Source: Glandiceps talaboti
Taxonomy: Eukaryota; Hemichordata; Enteropneusta; Spengelidae
Direction of reading: 5' to 3'
NCBI RefSeq assembly: GCF_964340395.1
Contig: NC_135566.1
Span: 21,536,635 to 21,600,634 of the forward strand
DNA: 64,000 bases
Every line of letters begins with the position of its first letter. The stretch's first letter is position 1. The notes under the pieces are model-generated. The model was not told the origin of the DNA. It saw only the letters and a list, made by a program, of their open reading frames with translations, and made no database searches. Below are positions 25,601 through 34,758 of this stretch, piece by piece. Made by a program: the position numbers and the translations under genes.

Positions 25601-26472
25601 CTCCTAGTAAAAACACTAGACTAGTGTCATTTTAGTGTTCTACTCCTAGTAAAAACACTAGCCTAGTGTCATTTTAGTGTTCTACTCCTAGTAAAAATAC
25701 TAGACTAGTGTCATTTTAGTGTTCTACTCCTAGTAAAAATACTAGACTAGTGTCATTTTAGTGTTCTACTCCTAGTAAAAACACTAGACTAGTGTCATTT
25801 TAGTGTTCTACTCCTAGTAAAAACACTACTGTCAACTGTACACAAACAAGTTCAGTAAAGAAAACTAATGTGTTATGTTTCCAGTGTCAAATAATTAGCT
25901 TGTTGAAATTACTACTGACAACAAAATAATACAAGATAAAGCCAGTGAGTGGTCTCAACGAAATTCAACTCAAAACAGTTTCAAAAACTACAGCTAACTT
26001 TCACCCTGTTATCAGCTGGTCAGCAAGAAAATAACCAAGTACATTTTGTAAGCAATACAGTGATAAAAATATTTTGTGTACATTGTCAGATCACCAAGCA
26101 GGTGGACCTGTATGGCAACTGATATTAATACATAACTTGGTATATTTTGTGTACAGGGTCAGATCACCAAGCAGGTGGACCTGTATGGCAACTGATATTA
26201 ATACATAACTTGGTATATTTTGTGTACAGGGTCAGATCACCAAGCAGGTAGACCTGTATGGCAACTGATGTCATCTAAAGAATTCTACACATTCGTGATA
26301 CCTTACAGTATGGATGGACTGACAAGGGTAAGGATTGACATTGACTTTGACATTGGACAAGTGTATATGGTGAAAGGATTGAAAACACAGTGTTCTATTT
26401 TTGACAGTAACTTCAATATTGAATGAAAAAGAATAGATATCAAGATTGTGACAATGACGATGATGATGGTTG

Positions 26473-26549
<77 letters not shown>

Positions 26550-26574
26550 GTTGTGATGATGATGATGATGGTTG

Positions 26575-26627
<53 letters not shown>

Positions 26628-26652
26628 GTTGTGATGATGATGATGATGGTTG

Positions 26653-26704
<52 letters not shown>

Positions 26705-28460
26705 GGTGACAATGATATGGAAAGCTGGTTGGGACCATCATCGACAATGCAAAATTCCATAGAAAAAGCCTATCAAACTTGTCTTCATCATCGGGCTGTG
26801 TATATTGGTGTGTAGCAAGTTTCACTTATTTTTTGATGACGATGACTTTGATAGGCTTTTTGTATGGAAGTTTGCATTGTTGATGAAGGTCCCGACCGGC
26901 TTTTACATACAATGATGATGACAACGACGACGACGACGACGATGATGACGACAACGATGACGACAATGGTGGCAGAGCAACAATGGTGGTGGCAATGATG
27001 ATGCTAACTTTTTATCACAACGCAATATCAAAGCATCCATGTCATTCTGAAATTTCAAATGTACTAATTGACTGCAGACCATTCTAACAATTTCAGTTTT
27101 TATTCAAATAAACAAAGGTGATCTAATTTATCCACAAACTAGTGTTCAGATAATAGTTAGTACAAGGACAAAGTCTAACAAATATTCAGAAATGATAAAA
27201 ATACATAATTAAAAATTGAATATTATCCATTATATTTGTTTTATCATCTTCCCATACATTAAAGTCAGGGGTATGAGTGAAGTATCTTCTTTAAATTCAT
27301 GGTGTATGGTAGAAACTAACTATGGAATAATTCACTTATTTTTTGTAACATTTGCTGTACAGGACACACCTGGTGGTCTGCCAACCAAATATGACAGGGC
27401 CTTAACTCATAGAGAGAAAAGTCTACAAACCTGGCAGAAAACTGTAAAAGAAGCAGGACTAACATCATCACAAAGGAAAGAGTTCCAAACACTAGTAGAG
27501 ACGAAGTTTCAGGTAAATCAGATTTGGATTAACAATACTGGATGTCTCTGTGTGAATATTGTCTACGTTTGATGTCTCTGTCCTCATCTTTGTCTGTTGC
27601 TGATGACTGTTTCCAAATTTCTTTCTCACTGCATCAGGTTCTTTTTTTAGTCATCCGGACGGGGACTTACGGATTGGGTTCCGTCCGTCCGTCCGTCCAT
27701 CCTGCCGTCCAGAGCCGTTTCTTGGAGATGCCAAGACCGATTTTTTTCAAACTTGGTACAGGGGCAACATACTATGGCATACATATGTACGTCATTTTGT
27801 TTCATGATACCATCCAATATGGCCGCCTAGCAGCCATTTTGTTTGCGAGTTTTCCCTGTCCAAAGCCATAACTCAGACATGCTTGAACAGATCTCATTCA
27901 AAGTTGGTATTAGGACAGTGTTCTATGACATACATGTGCATATTCATTGTTGTTGTGATACGATCCAATATGGCTGCCTGGCAGCCATTTTGTTTGCAAA
28001 TTTTCCATGTCCAAAGCCATAACTCAGACATGCTTGAACAGATCTCATTCAAAGTTGGTGTTAGCACAGTGTTCTATGACATACATGTGCATATCCATTT
28101 TCGTCATGATACAATCCGATATAACTCAGACATGCCAGAACAGGTCCCACCCCCACCCCCGTGCTTGTGTGTGTGTGTGTGTGTGTGTGCATGTGTATGT
28201 GTGTATGCGTGCGTGCGTGTGTGTGTGTGTGTATGTTCCGTGAGATCTTGTCTGTATCTATGTATGTCTGTGCAATTATGCACAGAAAAAAGATATGGGG
28301 CATTCATACAATGTAGTTATGTATAATTGTAGACTGATATTTGAAGAGGAAGTCATATTTCTGACAGTAATAATCCAATTTACAGGCCTGGTTAGCAGAG
28401 AGTGGTCACAAACGAGAACTAGATGGATTAGTGGCACCATCACCTAGCAAATCAACATGA
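16227..28460 (+). CDS. TBCCD1: TBCC domain-containing protein 1 homologue, C-terminal part, nine exons (5' partial)
   Basis: Coding exons: 16227-16347, 16842-16917, 17484-17532, 18525-18604, 19534-19656, 21185-21360, 26230-26327, 27363-27512, 28386-28460. Every junction is AG/GT, phases fit throughout, and the sum is 948 nt (315 aa plus TGA). Order and motifs follow vertebrate TBCCD1: SNPFGLSACITSGRRLSW, then the cofactor-C beta-helix (VKIHRC, LLSPLRSVSIEKC, VLGAVQTTVHVNACED, LCTFHILTSTRPLLL, APYHTHYPLLEEHMA), then TPGGLP, LQTWQKTVKEAGL and a final AWLAESGHKRELDGL. Known family role: centrosome and Golgi positioning in animals. At the Q-x-R arginine-finger position of TBCC this protein has CRRLSVN, with Ser in place of the Arg, as reported for TBCCD1 that is not a GAP. 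The N-terminal roughly 240 residues were not found. Confidence 0.9.
16358..16420 (+). pseudogene. Partial tandem copy of TBCCD1 exon a
   Basis: Starting 11 nt after the exon, GAGGTCTAACAATCCATTTG, a CAGCGTGTATCACT stretch and GTCAGGAAGACATCT repeat the exon in order. An internal segment of about 9 nt is missing and about 6 nt are added. No donor of its own. It lies inside the intron. Confidence 0.8.
16556..16700. repeat. (GA)n microsatellite
   Basis: Long near-pure GA tract with GACA/GATA edges. It accounts for the Arg-Glu and Ser-Leu reading frames here. Confidence 0.98.
16842..16917 (+). CDS. TBCCD1: TBCCD1 exon b
   Basis: Acceptor TTATTTTCAG, donor GTTAGT. Encodes DTDKEDSGNKRGRIATNAQY, the acidic/basic linker that precedes the TBCC domain and is variable in the family. 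Phase 1 in, phase 2 out. The donor region carries a small tandem TTAGCAG duplication. Confidence 0.8.
17484..17532 (+). CDS. TBCCD1: TBCCD1 exon c
   Basis: 49 nt exon, acceptor TGTCTAATAG, donor GTGAGT. Encodes CKIVIISQVGKQTLAK, matching the V-x-S-Q-V-x-K-Q-T-L-A-K block of TBCCD1. Ends in phase 0. Confidence 0.85.
17556..17655. mobile_element. Possible transposon terminus in an intron
   Basis: CAGGGCATGCCTTTTGAGG followed by CGCTCCGCTCGCCTACCGC and a GC-rich CGCTCGCGC stretch stands out from AT-rich intron DNA and resembles DNA-transposon ends. No matching second end was found, so this is weak. Confidence 0.3.
18525..18604 (+). CDS. TBCCD1: TBCCD1 exon d
   Basis: Acceptor TTTTTTAACAG, donor GTAAAA. 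Encodes CSKTLDDAAVKIHRCHYS then YIYLLSPLR, the first strands of the cofactor-C beta-helix. Ends in phase 2. Its last 18 nt plus the donor are triplicated (next entry). Confidence 0.88.
18586..18720. repeat. 45 bp repeat x3 carrying the exon d donor
   Basis: Three near-identical units of TCTACTATCACCTCTAAG + GTAAAATGGACTTGTCC + ATTATATCAA. The first unit overlaps the true exon end. The donor-like junction recurs at 18650 and 18695. In the exon frame the first read-through codon after AGG is TAA. Confidence 0.95.
19534..19656 (+). CDS. TBCCD1: TBCCD1 exon e
   Basis: Acceptor TGATTATTTTCAG, donor GTAAGT. Encodes SVSIEKCRHSTIVLGAVQTT then VHVNACEDVTLITPCRRLSV, the core of the TBCC-type beta-helix. 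The residue matching the TBCC arginine finger is Ser. Phase 2 in and out. Confidence 0.92.
19771..20272. repeat. 45 bp minisatellite (about 11 copies) in an intron
   Basis: Unit TGACTGTACACTCTCCACAA + CTACAGAATAACCTCTCTA + TGTCAT. Because 45 is a multiple of 3 and one frame on each strand lacks stops, it yields 161 and 165 aa repetitive ORFs that are not genes. Each unit contains a CTCTCCACAACTACAG acceptor-like string. Confidence 0.97.
20349..20950. repeat. 37 bp minisatellite (about 16 copies) in an intron
   Basis: Unit GCTATGAATACAAAGCCAG + TATGTAGTAGTATGTAGT with a few substitutions. Non-coding. Confidence 0.96.
21185..21360 (+). CDS. TBCCD1: TBCCD1 exon f
   Basis: Acceptor TTTTATCTACAG, donor GTAAGT. 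Encodes LCTFHILTSTRPLLLGGN, then IVLAPYHTHYPLLEEHMA and PNLWDKPLCL, the most conserved part of TBCCD1. Phase 2 in, phase 1 out. The last ~37 nt and the donor are copied nine more times. Confidence 0.93.
21324..21855. repeat. 53-54 bp repeat x10 made of exon f end plus its splice donor
   Basis: Each unit is CACCAAACCTATGGGACAAA + CCACTGTGTTTAG + GTAAGTTAATCTGTGCCATA. The first unit spans the true exon end. GTAAGT donors occur at 21361, 21414, 21467, 21520, 21573, 21627, 21681, 21735, 21789 and 21842. Read-through past the first donor meets a TAG at 21411. Confidence 0.96.
21856..25828. repeat. 42 bp minisatellite, about 94 copies (4 kb)
   Basis: Unit ATTTTAGTGTTCTACTCCTA + GTAAAAACACTAGACTAGTG + TC. 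Each unit contains CACTAG/CTAGTG and AGTGTT/AACACT inverted pairs, so single strands can form hairpins. Main variants are TTCCACTCC versus TTCTACTCC and AAAATACTAG versus AAAACACTAG. It fills most of the intron before exon g. Confidence 0.98.
26071..26229. repeat. Two upstream copies of the exon g acceptor and exon head
   Basis: GTCAGATCACCAAGCAGGTG + GACCTGTATGGCAACTGAT, the start of exon g, occurs twice upstream, each followed by ATTAATACATAACTTGG and TATATTTTGTGTACA. Only the second copy and the true exon have a TGTACAG acceptor (exon starts 26157 and 26230, 73 bp apart). The first copy has GTACATTGTCAG. Confidence 0.93.
26230..26327 (+). CDS. TBCCD1: TBCCD1 exon g
   Basis: Acceptor TTTTGTGTACAG, donor GTAAGG. 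Encodes SDHQAGRPVWQLMSSKEFYT then FVIPYSMDGLTR, matching the F-Q-L-x-P/S-x-E-F-Y-x-F-x-I-P segment of the family. Phase 1 in, phase 0 out. Confidence 0.9.
26457..26706. repeat. (GAT)n microsatellite
   Basis: Long GAT tract with periodic GGTTGT interruptions. It gives poly-Asp, poly-Met, poly-His and poly-Ser frames of up to 184 aa, all artefacts. Confidence 0.98.
26718..26908. repeat. About 70 bp inverted repeat (hairpin) in an intron
   Basis: AAAGCTGGTTGGGACCATCA...AAAAAGCCTATCAAACTTG (26718-26790) is the reverse complement, with about ten mismatches, of 26835-26905. The loop is about 45 nt. It is flanked by GAT-type microsatellite on both sides and looks like a small foldback/MITE. Confidence 0.8.
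26909..27362. other. Intron sequence, nothing recognised
   Basis: GAC/GAT-rich edge to about 27000, then plain AT-rich intron up to the exon h acceptor. Confidence 0.5.
27363..27512 (+). CDS. TBCCD1: TBCCD1 exon h
   Basis: Acceptor TTTGCTGTACAG, donor GTAAAT. 150 nt, phase 0 on both sides. Encodes DTPGGLPTKYDRALTHREKS then LQTWQKTVKEAGLTSSQRKE, the helical C-terminal segment of TBCCD1. Confidence 0.93.
27640..28140. repeat. Dispersed repeat with GTCCGTCC tract and 140 bp internal duplication
   Basis: A run of GTCCGTCCGTCC is followed by GAGATGCCAAGACCGATTTT. Then come two or three diverged copies of a block with AACTCAGACATGCTTGAACA, CATTCAAAGTTGGT, GACATACATGTGCATAT and ATCCAATATGGC. This looks like an interspersed repeat inserted in the last intron. 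No transposase seen. Confidence 0.65.
28158..28235. repeat. (GT)n-rich microsatellite
   Basis: TG dinucleotide tract with ATG/CGTG interruptions, generating Cys-Val and Thr-His reading frames that are not genes. Confidence 0.95.
28386..28460 (+). CDS. TBCCD1: TBCCD1 terminal coding exon
   Basis: Acceptor ATCCAATTTACAG. Encodes AWLAESGHKRELDGLVAP then SPSKST and TGA at 28458-28460. The WL-x(2)-(S/T)-GH...LD-x-LV ending is conserved in TBCCD1. The last third of this exon is the first unit of the 54 bp repeat that follows. Confidence 0.9.
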   Translation, partial: AWLAESGHKRELDGLVAPSPSKST

Positions 28461-28912
28461 AACTGTGAACTTTATGATGGATTAGCAGTCTCATCACATA
28501 GCAAGGCAACATGAAAATGTGGACTTTATGATGGATTGGTAGTGCCATCACATAGCAAGGCAACATGAAAGTGTGGACTTTATGATGGATTGGTAGTGCC
28601 ATCATGTAGCAAGGCAACATGAAACTGTGGACTTTATGATGGATTAGCAGTCTCATCACATAGCAAGGCAACATGAAAATGTGGACTTTATGATGGATTG
28701 GTAGTGCCATCACATAGCAAGGCAACATGAAAGTGTGGACTTTATGATGGATTGGTAGTGCCATCATGTAGCAAGGCAACATGAAACTGTGGACTTTATG
28801 ATGGATTGGTAGTGCCATCACATAGCAAGGCAACATGAAAGTGTGGACTTTATGATGGATTGGTAATGCCATCATGTAGCATGGCAACATGAAACTGTGG
28901 ACTTTATGATGG
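28423..28912. repeat. 54 bp repeat x9 derived from the stop-codon region of TBCCD1
   Basis: Unit GATGGATTGGTAGTGCCATC + ACATAGCAAGGCAACATGAA + AGTGTGGACTTTAT. The first copy codes for DGLVAP...ST-stop; later copies lie in the 3' UTR and repeat the ACATGA stop context. On the minus strand it yields a 148 aa repetitive ORF (MLPCY.MALPIHHKVH), an artefact of an 18-codon period. Confidence 0.95.
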
Positions 28913-29329
28913 ATTCAAAATATATAATTGCAGTTTGACTATAGCAGACATAGTGACCAAACAATCAATCCTGTATTTCTGTTTGAATTCTCCAATTCAT
29001 CATATTGCATGTCATAGAGTGGTAGAGAGTATGAAATAATGAAGCAATAGATATCACAGACAACTGAATTCTACCAAGGTATCACAAGCAAAGCTAGTGT
29101 TTATTCAAAGCTTTATTACTTAATACATAAAGCTTTTATTAAAGAGGCGCAAACTGAGTTTATATGTGTTTAGGCGTAGTTTTTACTGCATTATTTAAAA
29201 GGTAGTCACAGTATTCTACTTACTGAAGCAAACATAACAACCACTTACAATTGACTGAACTCAAACCTGGTATCAAGATATAACTCGTAAACAATCCGAT
29301 ATCATAATTTATAATATGTATCAAAAAAT
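28913..29329. other. Downstream flank of TBCCD1
   Basis: AT-rich sequence without a clear AATAAA signal, exon or known repeat. The TBCCD1 poly(A) site could not be placed. Confidence 0.4.
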
Positions 29330-31932
29330 ACTCAGATAGTTATTGTCTACTGTGTATGCGGTATACTAGTTACTGTCTACTGTATACATGGTATACTAGT
29401 TACTGTCTACTGTGTACGTGGTATACTAGTTACTGTCTACTGTGTACATGGTATACTAGTTACTGACTACTGTGTACATGGTGTACTAGTTACTGTGTAT
29501 GTGGTATACTAGTTACTGTCTACTGTGTATGCCGTATACTAGGTACTGTCTACTGTATACATGGTATACTAGTTACTGACTACTGTGTATGTGGTATACT
29601 AGTTACTGTCTAATGTGTACGTGGTTTACTAGTTACTGTCTACTGTGTGTGTGGTATACTAGTTATTGCTACTGTGTATGTGGTATACTAGTTACTGACT
29701 ACTGTGTACGTGGTATACTAGTTACTGTCTACCATGTATGTGGTATACTAGTTACTGTCTACTGTGTATGTGGTATACTAGTTACTGTCTACTGTATACA
29801 TGGTATACTAGTTACTGTCTACTGTGTACGTGGTTTACTAGTTACTGTCTACTGTGTATGTGGTATACTAGTTATTGCTACTGTGTATGTGGTATACTAG
29901 TTACTGACTACTGTGTACGTGGTATACTAGTTACTGTCTACCGTGTATGTGGTATACTAGTTACTGTCTACTGTGTACGTGGTATACTAGTTACTGTGTA
30001 CGTGGTATACTAGTTACTGTCTACTGTGTACGTGGTATACTAGTTACTGTGTACGTGGTATACTAGTTACTGTCTACTGTGTACGTGGTATACTAGTTAC
30101 TGTCTACTGTATACATGGTATACTAGTTACTGACTACTGTGTATGTGGTATACTAGTTACTGTCTACTGTATACATGGTATACTAGTTACTGTCTATTGT
30201 GTACGTGGTATACTAGTTACTGTCTACTGTGTACGTGATATACTAGTTACTGACTACTGTGTACGTGGTATACTAGTTACTGTCTACTGTGTACATGGTA
30301 TACTAGTTACTGTCTACTGTGTACATGGTATACTAGTTACTGTCTACTGTGTACGTGGTATACTAGTTACTGTCTACTGTGTATGTGATATACTAGTTAC
30401 TGTCTACTGTATACGTGGTATACTAGTTACTGACTACTGTGTATGTGGTATACTAGTTACTGTCTACTGTGTACGTGGTATACTAGTTACTGTCTGTGTA
30501 TGTGGTATACTAGTTACTGTCTACTGTGTACGTGGTATACTAGTTACTGTCTACTGTGTATGTGGTATACTAGTTACTGTCTACTGTGTACATGGTATAC
30601 TAGTTACTGTCTACTGTATACATGGTATACTAGTTACTGTCTACTGTGTATGTGGTATACTAGTTACTGTCTACTGTGTACATGGTATACTAGTTACTGA
30701 CTACTGTGTACATGGTATATTAGTCACTGTCTACTGTGTATGTGGTATACTAGTTACTGACTACTGTATACATGGTATACTATTTACTGTCTACTGTATA
30801 CATGGTATACTGTGTACATGGTATACTAGTTACTGTGTACGTGGTATACTAGTTACTGTCTACTGTGTATGTGGTATACTAGTTACTGTCTACTGTATAC
30901 ATGGTATACTAGTTACTGTCTACTGTGTACATGGTATACTAGTTACTGTCTACTGTGTACGTGGTATACTAGTTACTGACTACTGTGTATGTGGTATACT
31001 AGTTACTGTCTACCATGTATGTGGTATACTAGTTACTGTCTACTGTATACATGGTATACTAGTTACTGACTACTGTGTACATGGTATACTAGTTACTGTC
31101 TGTGTATGTGGTATACTAGTTACTGACTACTATGTACGTGGTATACTAGTTACTGTCTACTGTGTACGTGGTATACTAGTTACTGTCTACTGTATACATG
31201 GTATACTAGTTACTGACTACTGTGTACATGGTATACTAGTTACTGTCTGTGTATGTGGTATACTAGTTTACTGACTACTATGTACGTGGTATACTAGTTA
31301 CTGTCTACTGTATACATGGTATACTAGTTACTGTCTACTGTGTACATGGTATACTAGTTACTGTCTACTGTGTACATGGTATACTAGTTACTGACTACTG
31401 TGTACATGGTATACTAGTTACTGTCTGTGTATGTGGTATACTAGTTACTGACTACTATGTACGTGGTATACTAGTTACTGTCTACTGTATACATGGTATA
31501 CTAGTTACTGTCTACTGTGTACATGGTATACTAGTTACTGTCTACTGTGTACATGGTATACTAGTTACTGTCTACTGTGTACATGGTATACTAGTTACTG
31601 TCTACTGTGTACATAGTATACTAGTTACTGTCTACTGTGTACATGGTATACTAGTTACTGTCTACTGTGTACGTGGTATACTAGTTACTGTCTACTGTGT
31701 ACGTGGTATACTAGTTGCTGTCTACTGTGTACATGGTATACTAGTTACTGTCTACTGTGTACATGGTATACTAGTTACTGTCTACTGTGTACATGGTATA
31801 CTAGTTACTGTCTACTGTGTATGTGGTATACTAGTTACTGTCTACTGTATACATGGTATACTAGTTACTGTCTACTGTGTACATGGTATACTAGTTACTG
31901 TCTACTGTGTACGTGGTATATCAGTTTTCTAG
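29330..31932. repeat. 30 bp minisatellite, about 85 copies (2.6 kb)
   Basis: Unit TATACTAGTTACTGTCTACT + GTGTACATGG with CGTGG, TGTGG and GACTACT variants and some shortened units. CTAGT/ACTAG and GTATAC-like palindromes recur. The Met-Trp-Tyr-Thr-Ser reading frames come from the 10-codon period. Confidence 0.98.
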
Positions 31933-32299
31933 TATTATACACGCACAACTTTTACCAATGAATGGGTAAACTATATTTACTTGAAAGCTTTGTTTTAATT
32001 TACATTGATTTTTTCTTATTTACAATTCTTGATGAAATTTATAATGTTCATTTATATAATAATTGTATATTACTATTAAACTTTGATGCTTCTTGGTTTG
32101 TAAATATTGTGACTTATTTTATTTGTAATAATTGTGTATAACACTTCTATCACTTGATGTATTATGAATGATGTAGGGCTGTCTAGAGAATGCGATACAA
32201 TTTTTCTCTCTGTTCAAAATTTCCACATTTGGTTGTAAACAGTACAAGGTAGAAAGATTTGAAAGTTTTCATGTAGACTTCATATTTCATGTCCTTGCA
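31933..32299. other. No feature recognised
   Basis: Very AT-rich spacer between two tandem arrays. Confidence 0.4.
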
Positions 32300-32632
32300 G
32301 TGCAGTGCACTCTGGCAGTTTTACACAGTGTCGCTGTTTTACACACTCTGGCAGTTTTACACAGTGTCGCTGTTTTACACACTTGCAGTTTTACACAGTG
32401 TCGCTGTTATACACACTCTGGCAGTTTTACACAGTGTCGCTGTTTTACAAAGTCTTGCAGTTTTACACAGTGTCGCTGTTTTACACACTTGCAGTTTTAC
32501 ACAGTGTCGCTGTTTTACACACTCTTGCAGTTTTACAGTGTTGCTGTTTTACACACTCTTGCAGTTTTACACAGTGTTGCTGTTTTACACACTCTTGCAG
32601 TTTTACACAGTGGCGCTGTTTTACAAAGATAC
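32300..32632. repeat. 36-40 bp minisatellite, about nine copies
   Basis: Unit built of CAGTTTTACACAGTGTCGCT + GTTTTACACACTCTGG, itself two related half-units. All three plus-strand frames are open for more than 100 codons here, which reflects the repeat and not a gene. Confidence 0.93.
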
Positions 32633-33474
32633 AATAACAATGAATACTGACTTTACTAGAAAGCCAAATTCAAACTTTCATGTCTCTCCAAAGCAATGTT
32701 CTCTCTTTTTCAAACATCCACCATTGTGAAATTGTATCATGATTGATTGAAAAAAAAAACAGGTGCCAGACATATTCATGTGTGAGGTTCATTTATCCAT
32801 ATATATTCATGTTTGATTGTCAGGTACAATGTGTATTGTTTGATTATACCATGCAGGAGCCATTTAGAACTAAAAATATGGAATATATACTCTGGTCGTT
32901 CTATGTCACAACAACACACGTCTATGTCATGACAACACGTGTCTACATCGCTGGTTCTGCTGTGTTCAAAATTGCCATTACTTTCCTGAATTTTTCTTTG
33001 ATATTACTGGCACTGGTATAATTATGTTGATTCAGCTGGAAAACACTCTTGACCTCTAAGGGTTGTCACTATAAGTTGATAGAATATCGACTCATAGTGA
33101 CAAAGACTGCTTAGGTCACTCATATTTGCCTTGAATGGCTGAACGAAGAAAAATATTGGGGAATGACATCTAATTGTCAGGTACAATATCCATTGTACCG
33201 GTATATGTTTGGTGGAATGACCTCAGTCCTGATAATGTGGGTAATGTGCCCATTTAGTCGTTGTGAGTTCTGGTCTTCAGCTCTGCATGGCATGAATTAA
33301 ATCCAAACACATGTATTAATTGATGCAGTACCTTCACACAAACTCACTGTGATGGTCATAGTGGGAACAATCAATGACTTTGAAATTACTACTGTTGTGG
33401 TAGTAGTGGGATCAAGTCCTTACAATTGATTCTGGGACTCATAGATCATGTTTCTTTTCACCTCTGACAGCATT
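32633..33474. other. No gene; short hairpin at 33063-33103
   Basis: Non-coding AT-rich DNA. TTGTCACTATAAGTTGATA and the reverse complement of TATCGACTCATAGTGACAA match at 17 of 19 positions around a 3 nt loop. Confidence 0.5.
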
Positions 33475-34192
33475 TTTACCGCCTGTAAGAGGAAGTATTG
33501 AAATGATGATGTCTGTCTGTCTCTGTCCATCCATCCGTCCATCTGTATGTGTGTGTCTGCCTGTCTGTGTCATCATTTTCTTTAAAACGGCTCGCCCAAT
33601 TATAATGAAATTTGGTAGATATAATTTGAGGGGGAATGGCTAGAACTGATCGGTTTTTGAGCGAGATCTTTTCATATTAATTAGGGCAATTTGCATATCA
33701 ATGAAATTGACTAATTAAGCAATATCTTAAGACTGCATACTTCAATTTCAATATAATGTATTACATATGTTTAAACATAACAAAGTGCATTTGACCTTTA
33801 AAGTTTGGTGTACCTTACAGTGTTAATGAATAATTTGCATAATTAATTATTTTTAGTTAGGCTATATCTTAAGAATACATACTTCAGTTGCAATATAATT
33901 TAGTACATACGTTAACTTTGAGAAAACGCATATGTCCTATAAAGTTTGTTGATTTCGCTTAAAGATTTAGTGAATCATTTGCATAATTAATTATTTTTGG
34001 GAATTAGGCTATATCTTAAGAATGCATACTTCAATTTCAATATCATTCAGTAAATATGTTAACCATAACAAATCGCATATGTCCTGTAAAGCTTGTTGAT
34101 GTAGTGTAGTTTTAATGAAACATTTGCATAATTAATAATTTTTACCTCCTGTAAGGGTACGGGAGGTATTAAAATACTAATGTTTGTCTGTG

Positions 34193-34223
<31 letters not shown>

Positions 34224-34500
34224 GTCATCATTTTCTAAAATTTGGCTGGCTCAATTGTAATGAAATTTGGAATATATAATCTTTAGGGTAATAGCTAGAC
34301 CTGATTAGGTTTTGAGCCAGATCTGTTAATGTTTAATTAGAGAAATTTGCATATTAATGAAATCAAATAATTAAGCAATATCTTAAGACTCCATACTTCA
34401 ATTTCAATAAAAATTAGTATATTCATCATACATAAGAAAATACATTTGTCCTATAAAATTTGTTGGTGTACTTTAAAGTGTTAAGACAATATGAATTAAT
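33475..34500. repeat. Dispersed repeat family with GTCT tract, two diverged tandem copies
   Basis: Two blocks share an order of motifs: TTTTTACC(G/T)CCTGTAAG, a GTCTGTCT tract, GTGTCATCATTTTCT, then AATTGTAATGAAATTTGG. They continue into roughly 135 bp subrepeats with TATCTTAAGA.TGCATACTTC and AATTTGCATAATTAATTATT. Related subrepeats reappear at 37770-38260. Probably an interspersed non-coding element. Confidence 0.7.
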
Positions 34501-34699
34501 TGATATAATTACGCTATATTAATTTGAGTAAACTCAGAAGGCTGCCTTCAGTGGCCGGTCGCTGTCAATGGTTTTATGATATGGCATCTAGTCTGCCCAA
34601 ATTAGTGGTTCGAACAGACCAAATCCGAAACGTTTGGTGAGTATACAAATACTATATATTTTTAGCACAACTGAACTGAGGTTCAGTAGTGCTATAGGG

Positions 34700-34716
34700 A
34701 TCGCCCGGCGTCTGTC

Positions 34717-34758
<42 letters not shown>

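Noticed and set aside
26271-26825. Long poly-His, poly-Asp, poly-Met and poly-Ser ORFs on both strands
   Set aside because: They are six-frame readings of a GAT microsatellite inside the TBCCD1 intron, with no start, splice or family support.
28444-28890. 148-codon minus-strand ORF with an 18-residue repeat
   Set aside because: Product of the 54 bp repeat period antisense to the TBCCD1 3' end.
29589-30700. Repetitive frames rich in Met-Trp-Tyr-Thr-Ser
   Set aside because: Shadows of the 30 bp minisatellite.
32289-32729. Three overlapping ORFs of 110-146 codons
   Set aside because: All three frames are open because of the tandem repeat; no conserved motif and no splice context.
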